Positions 1 to 10,564 of a DNA stretch of 64,000 nt are shown piece after piece (the first letter of the stretch is position 1; each line of letters starts with the position of its first letter). This DNA is from CAZJHX01 sp964545715. Lineage in GTDB: Bacteria; Myxococcota_A; UBA9042; GCA-2863065. The stretch lies in the NCBI GenBank assembly GCA_964545715.1, contig CAZJHX010000048.1:1-64000 (forward strand), in the 5' to 3' direction. The notes beneath the pieces were generated by a model, which saw only the letters and a program-made list of their open reading frames with translations, did not search any database and was not told the origin of the DNA. A program made the position numbers and the translations under genes.

Positions 1-185
1 GGTTCGGTGCCGGGGGCGGTGGTGTCTTGCGCGGCGGTGTCGGTCGTGTCTTCCGTGCCGGTGTCGGTTGTGTCGTCACCCGTCGTGCCGTGGTGATCGG
101 CATGTCCGTCATCGTCGTCATCGCCACAGCCCAGCGGTGCGAACGCGAGCGCGCTGCAAAGTAGAATCGTCTTAAAAAGCTTCAT
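1..185 (-). CDS. Lipoprotein, N-terminal part (runs off window)
   Basis: The reading frame starts at an ATG at 185 with a GAGG ribosome-binding site about 8 nt upstream and runs off the left edge. The first 20 residues form a lipoprotein signal (two Lys, a hydrophobic stretch, then PLGC with the acylated Cys). Next comes an acidic GDDDDGHADHH segment and a low-complexity Asp/Thr/Gly linker of the TTDTG type. The same kind of linker follows the lipid-anchor Cys of the giant lipoprotein at 45.3 kb, so both probably hold a domain away from the outer membrane. The functional domain lies outside the window, so no function is given. Confidence 0.7.
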   Translation of the reverse strand, partial: MKLFKTILLCSALAFAPLGCGDDDDDGHADHHGTTGDDTTDTGTEDTTDTAAQDTTAPGTE

Positions 186-378
186 AGGTTTTCCTCGATA
201 TCTCCCGAAAGGAACCCGTTAATCTCATCACCCAATCAGTACGGCTGCGCCGGATCACCGGATCGAAACAACGTTCAAAACGGTGTCTAAAAAGCCGCAA
301 AACTCCCACGAGTGGGGAAATGTTCGGCCATTAACAAGGTGGAGTCAAGTCGGCGAACGGACTCTTTTCTGGCTGATT

Positions 379-2610
379 TTATTCAGCTTCCAGGTCGGTT
401 TCGAGAGCGCTGCCCTTGCTCGCCGGCTTGGGCTTGGAGACGGGAGGGGCGACCTTGCGCTTTGACGCCGCCTTGGGCTTGGGCGCGGCCGCGGGCTTAG
501 CCTTGCCGGCGCCTTTGCCGCCCGTGGGCTTGGCGGCCTTGCGGGCGCGGCGGCGGTTGCGCTCTACGATGCGGCGGTTGATCTCGTCCAGCAGCGGGCG
601 CGCCTTGGCACCGTTCTGCTTGTCGGCTGCCGCCTCCTCCAGGAAGCTGCGAGCGGACTCCAGGTTGCCGACCTGCATCTCCAGGCGCGCGGTCTCCACC
701 AGCACGGCGTTGCGGTACCGATAGCTGGGGTACTGCTTCAGCAGCTGCCGATAGTGGCCCACCGCGTCGCGGATCTTGTTGCTGCGCTGATACGACCGCG
801 CCAGGTTGTGCTTGGCCGTTGGCCGGTCCTTCGTCGCGCCGCCCCGGCCGTCCTTCAGATACCGCTCGAAGTCGCGAATAGCGTTGCCGTATCGCTGGCC
901 CCGGTAGTGCGCCATGGCCCGCGAGAAGTCGCCGCTGGACGCCTTCTGGCCTTCGAGGTTCTTGGCTGTCTGGCCGGTCGCGTCCAGCTTGGGAGCCTCA
1001 GCCTGCACGAGCTGTGGTGCGGGTTTGTAGCTGGGGGTGGACTTAGCCGAGTCGCGCCCCTGAACCTGCCGCTGCACGGCGGATGGGGTCGGCATCAGCT
1101 TGCGCTGGCGTGGCTCGGCAACCGCGACGTCGGCGTCGTTCTGGTCCAGCGTTTTCGTACGACCGTACACAACTTTGGCCGGCCGGCGCGTCCGCTGACT
1201 GGTGCCGCCTTCGTCGTCCGAGGCGTCTGCCATAGCCACTGTCGGCTCGGGCGCCGGGTCAGGCGACGGCTGCGCCTGCGGGGGCGCCGGGACAGGCTCG
1301 GTACGAGCGATAGACTCCACCTCGACGATCTGCTCTTTGGCGGGTCGCTTCACCGCGTTGCGGGAGGGGCGGCCGCCCAGCGCGACCTGAGAGTCGCGTG
1401 GCTTCACCAGCACGACCGGCTTGCCTGAGGGGGCCTCAGTCGGCTGGTTCGTCGAGCGGTAGTTCAGGCCGCTCTTGCCCAATGCCACCTGCTTGGCCGC
1501 CGGACGCTTGGTGCCACCAGCGATCTGCATACGATCGCCGCCCACGCCCTTGCCCGTCGCCGGACCGGGCTTCTTTGCCGGGCCGCTTTTGGCTACAGTG
1601 CGCTCGCCCTTGGCCACAGCGCGCCCGCTCTTGGCCTCAGCGCGCTCACCGGGCTTGGCCGGCGCAGTCTTCGGTGCGCTGTTGGCCAGGGAGCCGACCG
1701 CCAGGTCACCGAAGCCGTCTTTGTTGCTGTCTTCACGGCGGATCTCCGCAGCGCGAGCGGCGGGCACCCGACGGCGTGCCGCCTTGCCACGAGCTTTGCC
1801 CTTGTAGGCGCGCCGTCCGCGCTCCCACGTATCCGGGGCCGGGTCTGCTGACGCCACCTGGCGCAGATCGCCGTCCTTCAGCGCGTCAGCGGGAGCACCA
1901 CCGGCGGTCGCGGCAGGCTGTGCGGGCTGCGCTTTTGCAGCCGCGGCCAGCGCAGGCGCCTCTGGTGTGGCCTCGCCCTCTTCGGTCTCGGGCCTTGCCA
2001 GCGTGTCGTCCAGATCGGCCTCGGCCTTGTCCAAACCCGCGACCAGGGCGCCCTCGGCGGTGGTGGGCTCGTCTGCCGCCGGGGTGATCGTGCGCGGCAC
2101 CGGCATCGGCGCTGCGGCCTCTTTGAAGCGGCCCTCATCAGCGACCTTCTCCGAGAAGTCCTCGGCGGACGCCACAGTCATCGCACCGTCGGCGCGCGCA
2201 CCATCGTTGGTGATTCGGGCTTCGTGTGCGTTGGGGGCGACGCCCTCGGTGGGCTGCTTGTCGCCTTTGACGTTCATCATCAGGCCGGTGAATGCGACCA
2301 GCAGGACCAGCGCAGCGGCGCCAAACGCGGGCTGCATGATCATGGCGGCGATGCGGTCAAAGAGGCTGGGCTGGGGCTCCACGGCCACGGCCAAACGCGC
2401 CTCACGTATCAGGTTTTGCATCAGGACCGGCGGCGCGGCCGGCATCTCGCCCATGTCGCTGAACATGGCGCGCGTCGACTGGAAGGACTCGACCTCTTCG
2501 CGCAGGGCGGGGTCGGCCTGCATACGGCGCTCGAACGCCTCCCGCTCGACGGGCCGCAGCTCGTCGTAGACGTAATCCATCACCAGGCTGTCATGGTCCT
2601 GTCGACTCAT
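379..2610 (-). CDS. Membrane anti-sigma factor with C-terminal TPR repeats
   Basis: The 743-residue protein starts at the ATG at 2610, preceded by GAGGT 6 nt upstream; an in-frame start at 2637 lacks such a site. Residues 1-45 (MDYVYDELRPVEREAFERRM) look like the cytoplasmic helix of an anti-sigma domain. A transmembrane helix follows near residues 78-100. A long Pro/Ala/Lys-rich low-complexity stretch comes next, then at least three TPR-like helical pairs around residues 560-680 (for example AMAHYRGQRYGNAIRDFERY), and a Lys/Ala/Pro tail. It lies 43 bp downstream of an ECF sigma gene on the same strand, the usual sigma/anti-sigma pairing. Sequestration of that sigma and sensing by the outer TPR region are inferences. 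I see no zinc-binding HxxxCxxC motif. Confidence 0.72.
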   Translation of the reverse strand: MSRQDHDSLVMDYVYDELRPVEREAFERRMQADPALREEVESFQSTRAMFSDMGEMPAAPPVLMQNLIREARLAVAVEPQPSLFDRIAAMIMQPAFGAAALVLLVAFTGLMMNVKGDKQPTEGVAPNAHEARITNDGARADGAMTVASAEDFSEKVADEGRFKEAAAPMPVPRTITPAADEPTTAEGALVAGLDKAEADLDDTLARPETEEGEATPEAPALAAAAKAQPAQPAATAGGAPADALKDGDLRQVASADPAPDTWERGRRAYKGKARGKAARRRVPAARAAEIRREDSNKDGFGDLAVGSLANSAPKTAPAKPGERAEAKSGRAVAKGERTVAKSGPAKKPGPATGKGVGGDRMQIAGGTKRPAAKQVALGKSGLNYRSTNQPTEAPSGKPVVLVKPRDSQVALGGRPSRNAVKRPAKEQIVEVESIARTEPVPAPPQAQPSPDPAPEPTVAMADASDDEGGTSQRTRRPAKVVYGRTKTLDQNDADVAVAEPRQRKLMPTPSAVQRQVQGRDSAKSTPSYKPAPQLVQAEAPKLDATGQTAKNLEGQKASSGDFSRAMAHYRGQRYGNAIRDFERYLKDGRGGATKDRPTAKHNLARSYQRSNKIRDAVGHYRQLLKQYPSYRYRNAVLVETARLEMQVGNLESARSFLEEAAADKQNGAKARPLLDEINRRIVERNRRRARKAAKPTGGKGAGKAKPAAAPKPKAASKRKVAPPVSKPKPASKGSALETDLEAE

Positions 2611-2653
2611 GATGACCTCACCCGTGCTCCGCAGCACATTGTACCAGAGGCGC

Positions 2654-3301
2654 TCATCTGCTGAACTCCCGTAGCTCTTCCCGCAAGAACTCCAATGCGT
2701 ATCGCATGCGGCTCTTGACGGTGTTCTCCGGGGCTTTCACAACCTTGGCGATCTCTTTGAAACTCAGATGCTGGAACTCGCGCAACGTAAAAACTTCGCG
2801 CTGATCCTCGTTCATCCGACCCAGGGCGTCTTGAAGCGTCGCCTTGAACTGGGTGTCGCCCAACTTTCGATCCGCCATACCGGATGGATGCTCGTCCTGG
2901 ACCTTGTCGATCAGGCGTGCGCCATCCTCGCCGGGTCCCATCTGTTGATCGAGCGATTGATGCCGCCGGAACTTTTGTTTCCGCGCATTGTCGATCGTGA
3001 TGTTTCTGGCGATTGTGTAAAGCCACGTCGTGAATTTAGCCCGTTGCTTGTACTCCTTGGCGCCACGGATCACCCGCGACCACACGTCCTGGAGTAGCTC
3101 CTCGGCGGTGGCGTGGTTCCTCGTATAACGAAGGAGGAAGTTAAAGACAGGCTGGTAGTGCCGACCGATCAGCACCTCAAACGCTTTAGCGTCACCCCGC
3201 GCATAGCGGGTCATCAGCTGCTCGTCGGACTGATTGTCCAGCACGTCCTGCAATGTCCGTCGGGGTTTTCCCGACGCTGGATAGGAACGGGTTGCTTTCA
3301 A
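2654..3301 (-). CDS. ECF-family RNA polymerase sigma factor
   Basis: The 215-residue protein has region 2 (residues about 28-100, FEVLIGRHYQPVFNFLLRYT and the LLQDVW segment) and region 4 (about 150-205, with FTLREFQHLSFKEIAK and NTVKSRMRYAL as the helix-turn-helix). Length and layout match extracytoplasmic-function sigma-70 factors. It directly precedes the anti-sigma gene, so the two are probably co-transcribed and autoregulated. The longest frame starts at a TTG (3301) with no clear ribosome-binding site. A GTG about 18 codons further in, preceded by AGGA at very short spacing, is an alternative, so the N-terminus is uncertain. I cannot recognise its target promoter. Confidence 0.9.
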   Translation of the reverse strand: MKATRSYPASGKPRRTLQDVLDNQSDEQLMTRYARGDAKAFEVLIGRHYQPVFNFLLRYTRNHATAEELLQDVWSRVIRGAKEYKQRAKFTTWLYTIARNITIDNARKQKFRRHQSLDQQMGPGEDGARLIDKVQDEHPSGMADRKLGDTQFKATLQDALGRMNEDQREVFTLREFQHLSFKEIAKVVKAPENTVKSRMRYALEFLREELREFSR

Positions 3302-3395
3302 GAAAGTTCTAAGCGGGCCGCAAAAAGCTCCGAAGTACGCGATTTGTCGGCCCTAAGTCGGCGCATTCTAACCATGATCAACGCCCATTCCAACC

Positions 3396-4361
3396 TCATG
3401 GTTCGTTCCAACCCTGCGCGTCGTAACAAGCCACCCGGCGTCGGGGCTCGATTTCTACCAACACAGGCTCTGCCTGCGTGCATTCCGATTGTTTTAACGG
3501 ACATCGCGGATGAAACTTACATCCGGACGGCGGCGACAAGGCGGACGGGACATCGCCGGTCAACACCGGCAGGGGCTCTTGAAGGCCGTCGATGCGTGGC
3601 GCCGACCCGATCAGCGCCGCCGTATACGGATGCCTCGGGTGCTCGAAGACCTGTGCGCGCTCACCGAGCTCGGCGATGCGTCCCAGATACATCACGAGCA
3701 CGCGATCACTCATCCACTCCACCACGGACAGATCGTGGCTCACCAGCAGCAGCGTCAGCCCCAGCTCATCGCGGAGATCGGCCAGCAGATTGAGGATCTG
3801 CGCTTGCACGCTCACGTCCAGCGCGCTCACCGGCTCGTCGGCCACCAGCACCCGCGGCTTCAAGGCCAGCGCCCGCGCGATGCCGATGCGCTGGCGCTGC
3901 CCCCCCGAAAACTCGTGCGGAAAGCGGGACGGAGCATCCGCCGGCAGGCCGACCAGGTTCATCAGGCGCCCGACCTCCCGTGCGCGATCGCGCCGTCCCA
4001 CAGCCTCGTGGATCACCAGCGGCTCCGCGACGATGTCACCCACGCGCATTCTTGGATTCAGCGACGAGAACGGATCCTGAAACACCATCTGGCAGAAGCG
4101 GGCCAGCCGAAATCGCTCCTGGCGCGTGGCCGAGACCACCGAGACGCCGCCCAGAGTGACGTCGCCGGCAGTCGGCTTGTCGATGCCGACGATCAAGCGC
4201 GCCAGCGTGCTCTTGCCGCAGCCGGACTCGCCGACGATGCCCAGCGTCTCGCCCTCGGCCACGTCAAAGGTCACGCCGTCCAGCGCGCGCAGCAGCCCGC
4301 CCTTTACCTTGAAGTGCCGCGTGCAGTCGCGCACCCGCACCAGTGTGGTGGGCTCAGCCAT
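3396..4361 (-). CDS. Oligopeptide/dipeptide ABC transporter ATP-binding protein (DppF/OppF type)
   Basis: The 321-residue ATPase has Walker A GESGCGKS at residues 44-51, a Q-loop VFQDPFSSLNPR, the signature FSGGQRQRIGIARAL, Walker B VLVADEP and the H-loop SHD. It has the C-terminal oligopeptide-transporter extension with CKFHPRCPLKQSEC, whose cysteines bind an Fe-S cluster in some family members. The ATG at 4361 overlaps the stop of the upstream ATPase by 8 bp, so the two are translationally coupled and probably form a heterodimer. No permease or substrate-binding protein gene is nearby. The transmembrane partners must be encoded elsewhere, and the substrate (peptide, nickel or other) cannot be decided from this sequence. 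Confidence 0.88.
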   Translation of the reverse strand: MAEPTTLVRVRDCTRHFKVKGGLLRALDGVTFDVAEGETLGIVGESGCGKSTLARLIVGIDKPTAGDVTLGGVSVVSATRQERFRLARFCQMVFQDPFSSLNPRMRVGDIVAEPLVIHEAVGRRDRAREVGRLMNLVGLPADAPSRFPHEFSGGQRQRIGIARALALKPRVLVADEPVSALDVSVQAQILNLLADLRDELGLTLLLVSHDLSVVEWMSDRVLVMYLGRIAELGERAQVFEHPRHPYTAALIGSAPRIDGLQEPLPVLTGDVPSALSPPSGCKFHPRCPLKQSECTQAEPVLVEIEPRRRVACYDAQGWNEP

Positions 4362-5328
4362 CGATGCTGGCCGCAAAGTGACAGGCCGAGCTGCGGTCGC
4401 CCATCACGGTGTCCTCGGGCGCCTCCTTTGCACAAATCGACTCGGCGCGTGGGCACCGATCCCGAAAACGGCACCCCTCGGGCCAGCGCCCGACGCCGGG
4501 CACGACGCCGGGAATCGCTCGCAGCCGGTCATGTCCACGCCGCGCGCCGGGCATGGAGTCCAGCAGGCCCCGCGTGTACGGGTGTCGGGGCGTGCGCAGG
4601 ATGTCGCCGCTGCGGCCGGTCTCAACGCACTGGCCCGCGTACAGAATCGCCACCCGATCGCAGGTCTCGGCCACCACCGCCAGGTCGTGCGTGACCATCA
4701 GCAATGCCAGCGCCCTGTCACGGCGCAGCCTGGCCAGCAGCTGGAGCACCTGCGCCTGCACGGTCACATCCAGCGCTGTAGTCGGCTCGTCGGCGATCAG
4801 CAGCTCGGGGTCGCCGGCCAGCGCGATGGCGATCAGCACCCGCTGGCGCTGACCACCGCTGAGTTGGTGCGGATATGCCGAGTAGCGCTCGCCGGGGGCC
4901 GGGATCCCGACCTGTCCCAGCAGCGCGATGGCGCGTTCGCGTGCGCCGCGGCGGCCCAGCTCCTGATGCAGCCGCACGGCCTCGGCCACCTGCTCGCCGA
5001 CCGGAAAGACCGGGTTCAAGGACGACATCGGGTCCTGTGGGACGTAGCCGATCCCGCAGCCCCGAACCGCGCGAAACGTCTTGGGCTGATCCGGTCGCAG
5101 GGAGCCGCCGTCAAAGGTCAGCTCGCCGCCGGTCATGCGGACCGAGCCCTCCGGCAGGAGCCCCAGAATGGCCAGCACCGTCAGGCTCTTGCCGCAGCCT
5201 GACTCACCGACCAGTCCGAGCGCCTCGCCGCGCTCGACCGACAAGCTGACGGACGAAACCGCCTCACTCCACCCCACTTCGGGGGCGTCGACTTCGACTC
5301 GGAGGTTGCTTACGGTGAGCAGGGACAT
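4354..5328 (-). CDS. Oligopeptide/dipeptide ABC transporter ATP-binding protein (DppD/OppD type)
   Basis: The 324-residue ATPase has Walker A GESGCGKS at residues 41-48, the Q-loop segment VPQDPMSSLNP, the signature LSGGQRQRVLIAIAL, Walker B LLIADEP and the switch histidine in THD. The C-terminal CRFRDRCPRAESIC is the oligopeptide-type cysteine extension. The start MSLLTV at 5328 fits the family N-terminus; a longer frame from 5361 would overlap the divergent peptidase start codon. It is the first gene of a two-gene unit with the DppF-like gene and is transcribed divergently from an M20 peptidase. That layout would suit peptide uptake followed by hydrolysis, but this is inference from proximity. 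Confidence 0.88.
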   Translation of the reverse strand: MSLLTVSNLRVEVDAPEVGWSEAVSSVSLSVERGEALGLVGESGCGKSLTVLAILGLLPEGSVRMTGGELTFDGGSLRPDQPKTFRAVRGCGIGYVPQDPMSSLNPVFPVGEQVAEAVRLHQELGRRGARERAIALLGQVGIPAPGERYSAYPHQLSGGQRQRVLIAIALAGDPELLIADEPTTALDVTVQAQVLQLLARLRRDRALALLMVTHDLAVVAETCDRVAILYAGQCVETGRSGDILRTPRHPYTRGLLDSMPGARRGHDRLRAIPGVVPGVGRWPEGCRFRDRCPRAESICAKEAPEDTVMGDRSSACHFAASIDG

Positions 5329-5359
5329 CGCTGGCGACGATGATATATACTCGCGCGCC

Positions 5360-6769
<1,410 letters not shown>

Positions 6770-6771
6770 GG

Positions 6772-8160
6772 CTACCAGCTGACTCGCAGGTGATAGGACT
6801 TCAGCCGCGTCAGCGCCGTGAAGCCGTGGCGTGACAAGCTGACGCCGCGCCCGGTCTCTTTGACACCGGTCCACGGCAGCAGCGGGTCCAGGTAGTCGCA
6901 GCGGTTCATGAAGAAGGTGCCGGTCTCCAGGCGGGGGCCAAACCACATGGCGCGGTCCGCGTCGCGGGTCCAGATCGAGGCGGTCAGGCCGTAGCGGCTG
7001 TCGTTCATCCGCTGCAGGGCCTCTTCATCGGAGTCGACCGGGCTCAGCGCCACGATCGGGCCGAAGCTCTCCTCGACCATGACCTCCATGCTGTGGTCGC
7101 CGTCCGCCACGACCGTGACCGGGAAGAAGCGGCCTTTGCCGCCGACATCCGTAGGCTCGCCGCCCAACAGGACCCGTGCGCCCTTGGCCCGTGCATCCGC
7201 GACCTGTCCTGCGAGAAAGCCCGCCGCGTTTGCCTGCGCCAGAGGGCCCATCGTCGTGCCGTCGGCCAGCGGATCGCCCAGCGTGATCGCCCGCGCCGCC
7301 GTCAGCGCGCCTTCCACCACCTGGTCATAGACCGACTTGTGGACGTAGATGCGCTCGATGGCGCAGCAGCTCTGCCCGGCGTTGTACGTGGAGCCTTCGA
7401 CCAGGTTGCCGATCGTGAAGTCCAGGTCCGCGTCCGCCGCTACGTATGCGGGGTCCTTGCCGCCGAGCTCGGTCGTCACCTGGATCAGATTGCCGCCCGC
7501 CGATTTATGGACCGCGCGGCCGCCGCCGACCGAGCCCGTGAAGGCCACATAGCCGATGCCCGGATCGGCGACCAGCTCGGCGGTCGTCGCATGGCTGCAG
7601 TGCAGCGATTGGACGAGGTTTTCGGGCGCGCCGGCTTCGGCAAAACACTGCGCGAAGTGGTCACCGCACAGCGGGGTGCGGCCCGAGTGCTTCAGGATGA
7701 CCGCGTTGCCCGCGAGCACCGCCGGGATGACGCCGTTGACCGCGATGAGCAGCGGGTAATTCCACGCGGCGATGATCACGACGACGCCCAGGGGCTCTTT
7801 GGCGATCTTGCGTACGAAGCCGGCCTTTTCGGGCAGCATCTCATCCGCCAGCGCGTCGGGCGCCAGGGCCATCATGGTGCGCGCGCGCTCGACCGTGCCC
7901 CGGATCTCACCCCTGGCCTCCGCCAGCGGCTTGCCCATCTGCAGGCTGACGTCGCGCGCGATTCGGTCGGCGCGCGCCTCGAAGGCGGTGATCCAGCGGT
8001 CGCACAGCGCGATTCGGTCGTCCAGCGACATGGCTCGGGCCGCGCGATGGGCGGCGTGCCCTCGCGCGATGAGGCCCTCGAGATCGGCCGGTCCGCTCAG
8101 CAGCACCTCGGCCACGATCTCGCCTGAGAACGGTGAATCGACTTTGAGCACGTTCGTCAT
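6772..8160 (-). CDS. NAD(P)-dependent aldehyde dehydrogenase
   Basis: The 462-residue protein has the aldehyde dehydrogenase fold: N134 in AAWNYP (oxyanion/cofactor), the FTGSVGGG nucleotide-binding turn, catalytic Glu E231 in TTELGGKDP, and catalytic Cys C265 in NAGQSCC. It oxidises an aldehyde to a carboxylate with NAD(P)+; the substrate is not evident. The ATG at 8160, with GGGGTG 7 nt upstream, lies 2 bp after the stop of the enoyl-CoA hydratase gene. The two probably form an operon acting on acyl-CoA or fatty aldehyde metabolism, which is inference. Its 3' end meets the convergent peptidase gene with a 2-bp gap. Confidence 0.93.
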   Translation of the reverse strand: MTNVLKVDSPFSGEIVAEVLLSGPADLEGLIARGHAAHRAARAMSLDDRIALCDRWITAFEARADRIARDVSLQMGKPLAEARGEIRGTVERARTMMALAPDALADEMLPEKAGFVRKIAKEPLGVVVIIAAWNYPLLIAVNGVIPAVLAGNAVILKHSGRTPLCGDHFAQCFAEAGAPENLVQSLHCSHATTAELVADPGIGYVAFTGSVGGGRAVHKSAGGNLIQVTTELGGKDPAYVAADADLDFTIGNLVEGSTYNAGQSCCAIERIYVHKSVYDQVVEGALTAARAITLGDPLADGTTMGPLAQANAAGFLAGQVADARAKGARVLLGGEPTDVGGKGRFFPVTVVADGDHSMEVMVEESFGPIVALSPVDSDEEALQRMNDSRYGLTASIWTRDADRAMWFGPRLETGTFFMNRCDYLDPLLPWTGVKETGRGVSLSRHGFTALTRLKSYHLRVSW

Positions 8161-8162
8161 CT

Positions 8163-8960
8163 TCAGCACCCCTTGAACTGTGGCTTGCGCTTTTCGTTGT
8201 AGGCCCGGATCCCCTCGGCCGCGTCCTCCGACTGGAACAGCTGCTGTTGAAGCTCACGCTCCAGCGCCAGGCCCGCCTCCAGGGGAATCTCCGCGCCGGT
8301 TTGCACGCTCCTCTTGATACGTCCGACGGCCATCGAGGCACGACCAGGAGGCAGAAACTGACCGGCATAGCTGAGCACGGCATCCCACCAGCCCTCGTCG
8401 GGCAGCACCTTGTTTACGATGCCCAGCGTGTGCGCCTCATCCATCGACATGTTGCCGCCCAATGCCATCAGCTCCAGAGCTTTGGCCTTGCCCACCAGCC
8501 GCGCAAGCCGCTGCGTGCCGCCGGTGCCGGGAAGGACCCCGAGATTGACCTCGGGCAACCCGACCTTGCCGCGACCTTCGCGGCCCAGTCGGATGTCACA
8601 CGCCATGGCCACCTCCAGGCCGCCGCCGACCGTGTGGCCGTTGAGCGCGGCGATCACCAGCTTGGGCGTGTGCTCCAGGCGCAGCATCGTCTCGTTGGCG
8701 TGCAGGCAGAACGCGTATTTGAAGCTGGGCGTGACGTCGTCCAGCATCCCGATGTCCGCGCCCGCGCAGAAGAACTTGTCGCCTGCCCCAACGATCACGA
8801 TCACGTGCACGCTGTCGTCAAAGCGGGCTTTGAGGATGGCTTCATCCAGCGCCTGCATCATCTGGAACGAGTAGGTATTCGCCGGAGGATTGCTCAACTC
8901 CAGTACGGCGATGCCCTTGATAATCGAGGTGTTGACCAGTGTAGTGTTTTCCGGCGGCAT
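8163..8960 (-). CDS. Enoyl-CoA hydratase/isomerase (crotonase) family protein
   Basis: The 265-residue protein is a crotonase-fold enzyme. FCAGADIGML supplies the first oxyanion-hole amide and NGHTVGGGLEVAMACD the second. The Glu in GLPEVNLGVLPGTGG is the conserved catalytic-region acid. The typical role is hydration or isomerisation of unsaturated acyl-CoA in beta-oxidation or a related pathway; no neighbouring gene fixes the substrate. It starts at ATG 8960 in a 47-bp divergent gap from murJ and is followed immediately by the aldehyde dehydrogenase gene. A C-terminal ending in NEKRKPQFKG is usual for bacterial members, so the gene looks complete. Confidence 0.92.
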   Translation of the reverse strand: MPPENTTLVNTSIIKGIAVLELSNPPANTYSFQMMQALDEAILKARFDDSVHVIVIVGAGDKFFCAGADIGMLDDVTPSFKYAFCLHANETMLRLEHTPKLVIAALNGHTVGGGLEVAMACDIRLGREGRGKVGLPEVNLGVLPGTGGTQRLARLVGKAKALELMALGGNMSMDEAHTLGIVNKVLPDEGWWDAVLSYAGQFLPPGRASMAVGRIKRSVQTGAEIPLEAGLALERELQQQLFQSEDAAEGIRAYNEKRKPQFKGC

Positions 8961-9007
8961 GTGGCCGTTTCTATCACAGTCCCAATCCGTGGACTATCGT
9001 CGTGGCG

Positions 9008-10564
9008 ATGACTGAGCAGGCCTCCGTTCGCAGGCGACTTGGCGCCGCGGCGCTGATCATGACGATCAGCGTGCTGCTGTCCCGCATCCTGGGCTACGTC
9101 CGGGACGCCGTCATCGCTGACCAGTACGGCGCTACGGGTATGACCGACGTGTACTTCGCGTCGTTCACGATCCCGGACCTCATGAGCTACATGCTGGCCG
9201 GCGGTGCGCTCTACATCGTGTTCATGCCGATGTTTTCGGAGTACCTGCACAGCGATCGGGAGGCGGAGGGCTGGGAGTGCTTCAGCGTCGTCTCCACGAC
9301 GATGGGCACGGTGCTGCTGGCCGCCACGATCGTGGTCTGGCTGCTTGTCCCGATGCTGATCCCGCAGCTGCTGCCCGGGTTCGACGCCGAGCAGGTGGAG
9401 CTGACCGTGCACCTGACGCGCATCGTCCTCCCCGCGCAGATCTTCTTCTATTTCGGCGGCATGCTGGGCGCGACTGTGTTGGCCCGCGAGCGCTTTCGGG
9501 AGGCAGCCCTGGCGCCGCTGGTCTACAACGCGCTCATCATCACGGGTGGCCTGGCGCTGGGGCCGTGGCTGGGCATAGCGGGCTTCTCCTGGGGCGCGCT
9601 CGTCGGCGCCGCGCTCGGTCCGTTTGGCCTGATGTGGTGGGCGGCACGCAACCGCGGGCTGACCTGGCACTGGCGCTGGTCGATGTCCGACCCCAACTTT
9701 CAGCGCTTCTTCATGCGGTCGCTGCCGGTGATGATCGGCTTCTCCCTGGTGTCCGTGGACGAGTGGATCACGCGCTATTTCGCATCCGGCATGGAGAAGG
9801 GCGCCATCTCGTGGATCCAGAACGCCCGGCGGCTGATGCTGGTGCCCGTCAGCGTGCTCGGCCAGGCGGCCGGACAGGCGGCGCTGCCGTTCTTGAGCCG
9901 GCTGCACGCGGAGGGAAAGGACGACGAGGCGGCCTCTGTGCTGGGCGACGCGCTGCGGGTGGTCGGGTTCGCTACGCTGGCCGCCAGCGCCTGGATGGCG
10001 CTGACGAGCGACGCGATCATCGGCTTGTTCTATGAGCGCGGGAAGTACCTGGCCACCGACACAGAGTCCTCGGCGGCGGCGCTCGTGTTCTTCTCGATCG
10101 GCATCCTGTTCTGGGGCCTGCAGGCGCTCGTCGCTCGCGGCTTCTATGCGCTACAGGACACGTGGACGCCCATGCTGCTGGCCACCGGCGCCATGCTGGT
10201 GTCGCTGCCGATTTACTACTTTCTGGGCGACTCCATGGGCTTCCGCGGCCTGGCGCTGGCCACCTCCTGCGGCATGGCCCTGACCGTGTGCGTGATGGCG
10301 TGGGGCCTGCACCGCAAGCTGCCGCTACCGCTTGGTCAGCTCGGGCTGTCGCTGCTGCGCTCGGCGGTCGTCGCCGCGCTTGCCGGAGGCGCCGGCTGGC
10401 TGGCCGTCTCCGCCCTGGACGAGCCGGGCTACCTGCTGAAGGCGGTGGTCGCGTCGGCGGTCTTTGGCATCGTGCAGGCCGGGATGGCGACCGTGCTCAA
10501 GGTGCCCGAGTGGACGGCGCTGCTCGATCGGGTTCGGGAGCGACTGAACCGCAAACGGGCCTGA
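9008..10564 (+). CDS. murJ: Lipid II flippase MurJ (MviN family)
   Basis: The 518-residue integral membrane protein has many hydrophobic helices. Its family hallmarks include the N-terminal LSRILGYVRDAVIADQYGA, SFTIPDL in the loop before helix 2, and ARGFYALQDTWTP in the C-terminal half. The family moves lipid-linked peptidoglycan precursor across the inner membrane, and the length is as expected. A GTG two codons upstream (9002) is an alternative start; neither has a clear ribosome-binding site. It is transcribed divergently from the enoyl-CoA hydratase. Its last 68 bp overlap the end of the convergent lipoprotein gene. Confidence 0.92.
   Translation: MTEQASVRRRLGAAALIMTISVLLSRILGYVRDAVIADQYGATGMTDVYFASFTIPDLMSYMLAGGALYIVFMPMFSEYLHSDREAEGWECFSVVSTTMGTVLLAATIVVWLLVPMLIPQLLPGFDAEQVELTVHLTRIVLPAQIFFYFGGMLGATVLARERFREAALAPLVYNALIITGGLALGPWLGIAGFSWGALVGAALGPFGLMWWAARNRGLTWHWRWSMSDPNFQRFFMRSLPVMIGFSLVSVDEWITRYFASGMEKGAISWIQNARRLMLVPVSVLGQAAGQAALPFLSRLHAEGKDDEAASVLGDALRVVGFATLAASAWMALTSDAIIGLFYERGKYLATDTESSAAALVFFSIGILFWGLQALVARGFYALQDTWTPMLLATGAMLVSLPIYYFLGDSMGFRGLALATSCGMALTVCVMAWGLHRKLPLPLGQLGLSLLRSAVVAALAGGAGWLAVSALDEPGYLLKAVVASAVFGIVQAGMATVLKVPEWTALLDRVRERLNRKRA

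Noticed and set aside
306..317. Hairpin near ACTCCCACGAGTGGGG downstream of the anti-sigma gene
   Set aside because: The stem is short with a tight loop and no T-run. The 193-bp gap at 186-378 shows no further signal.
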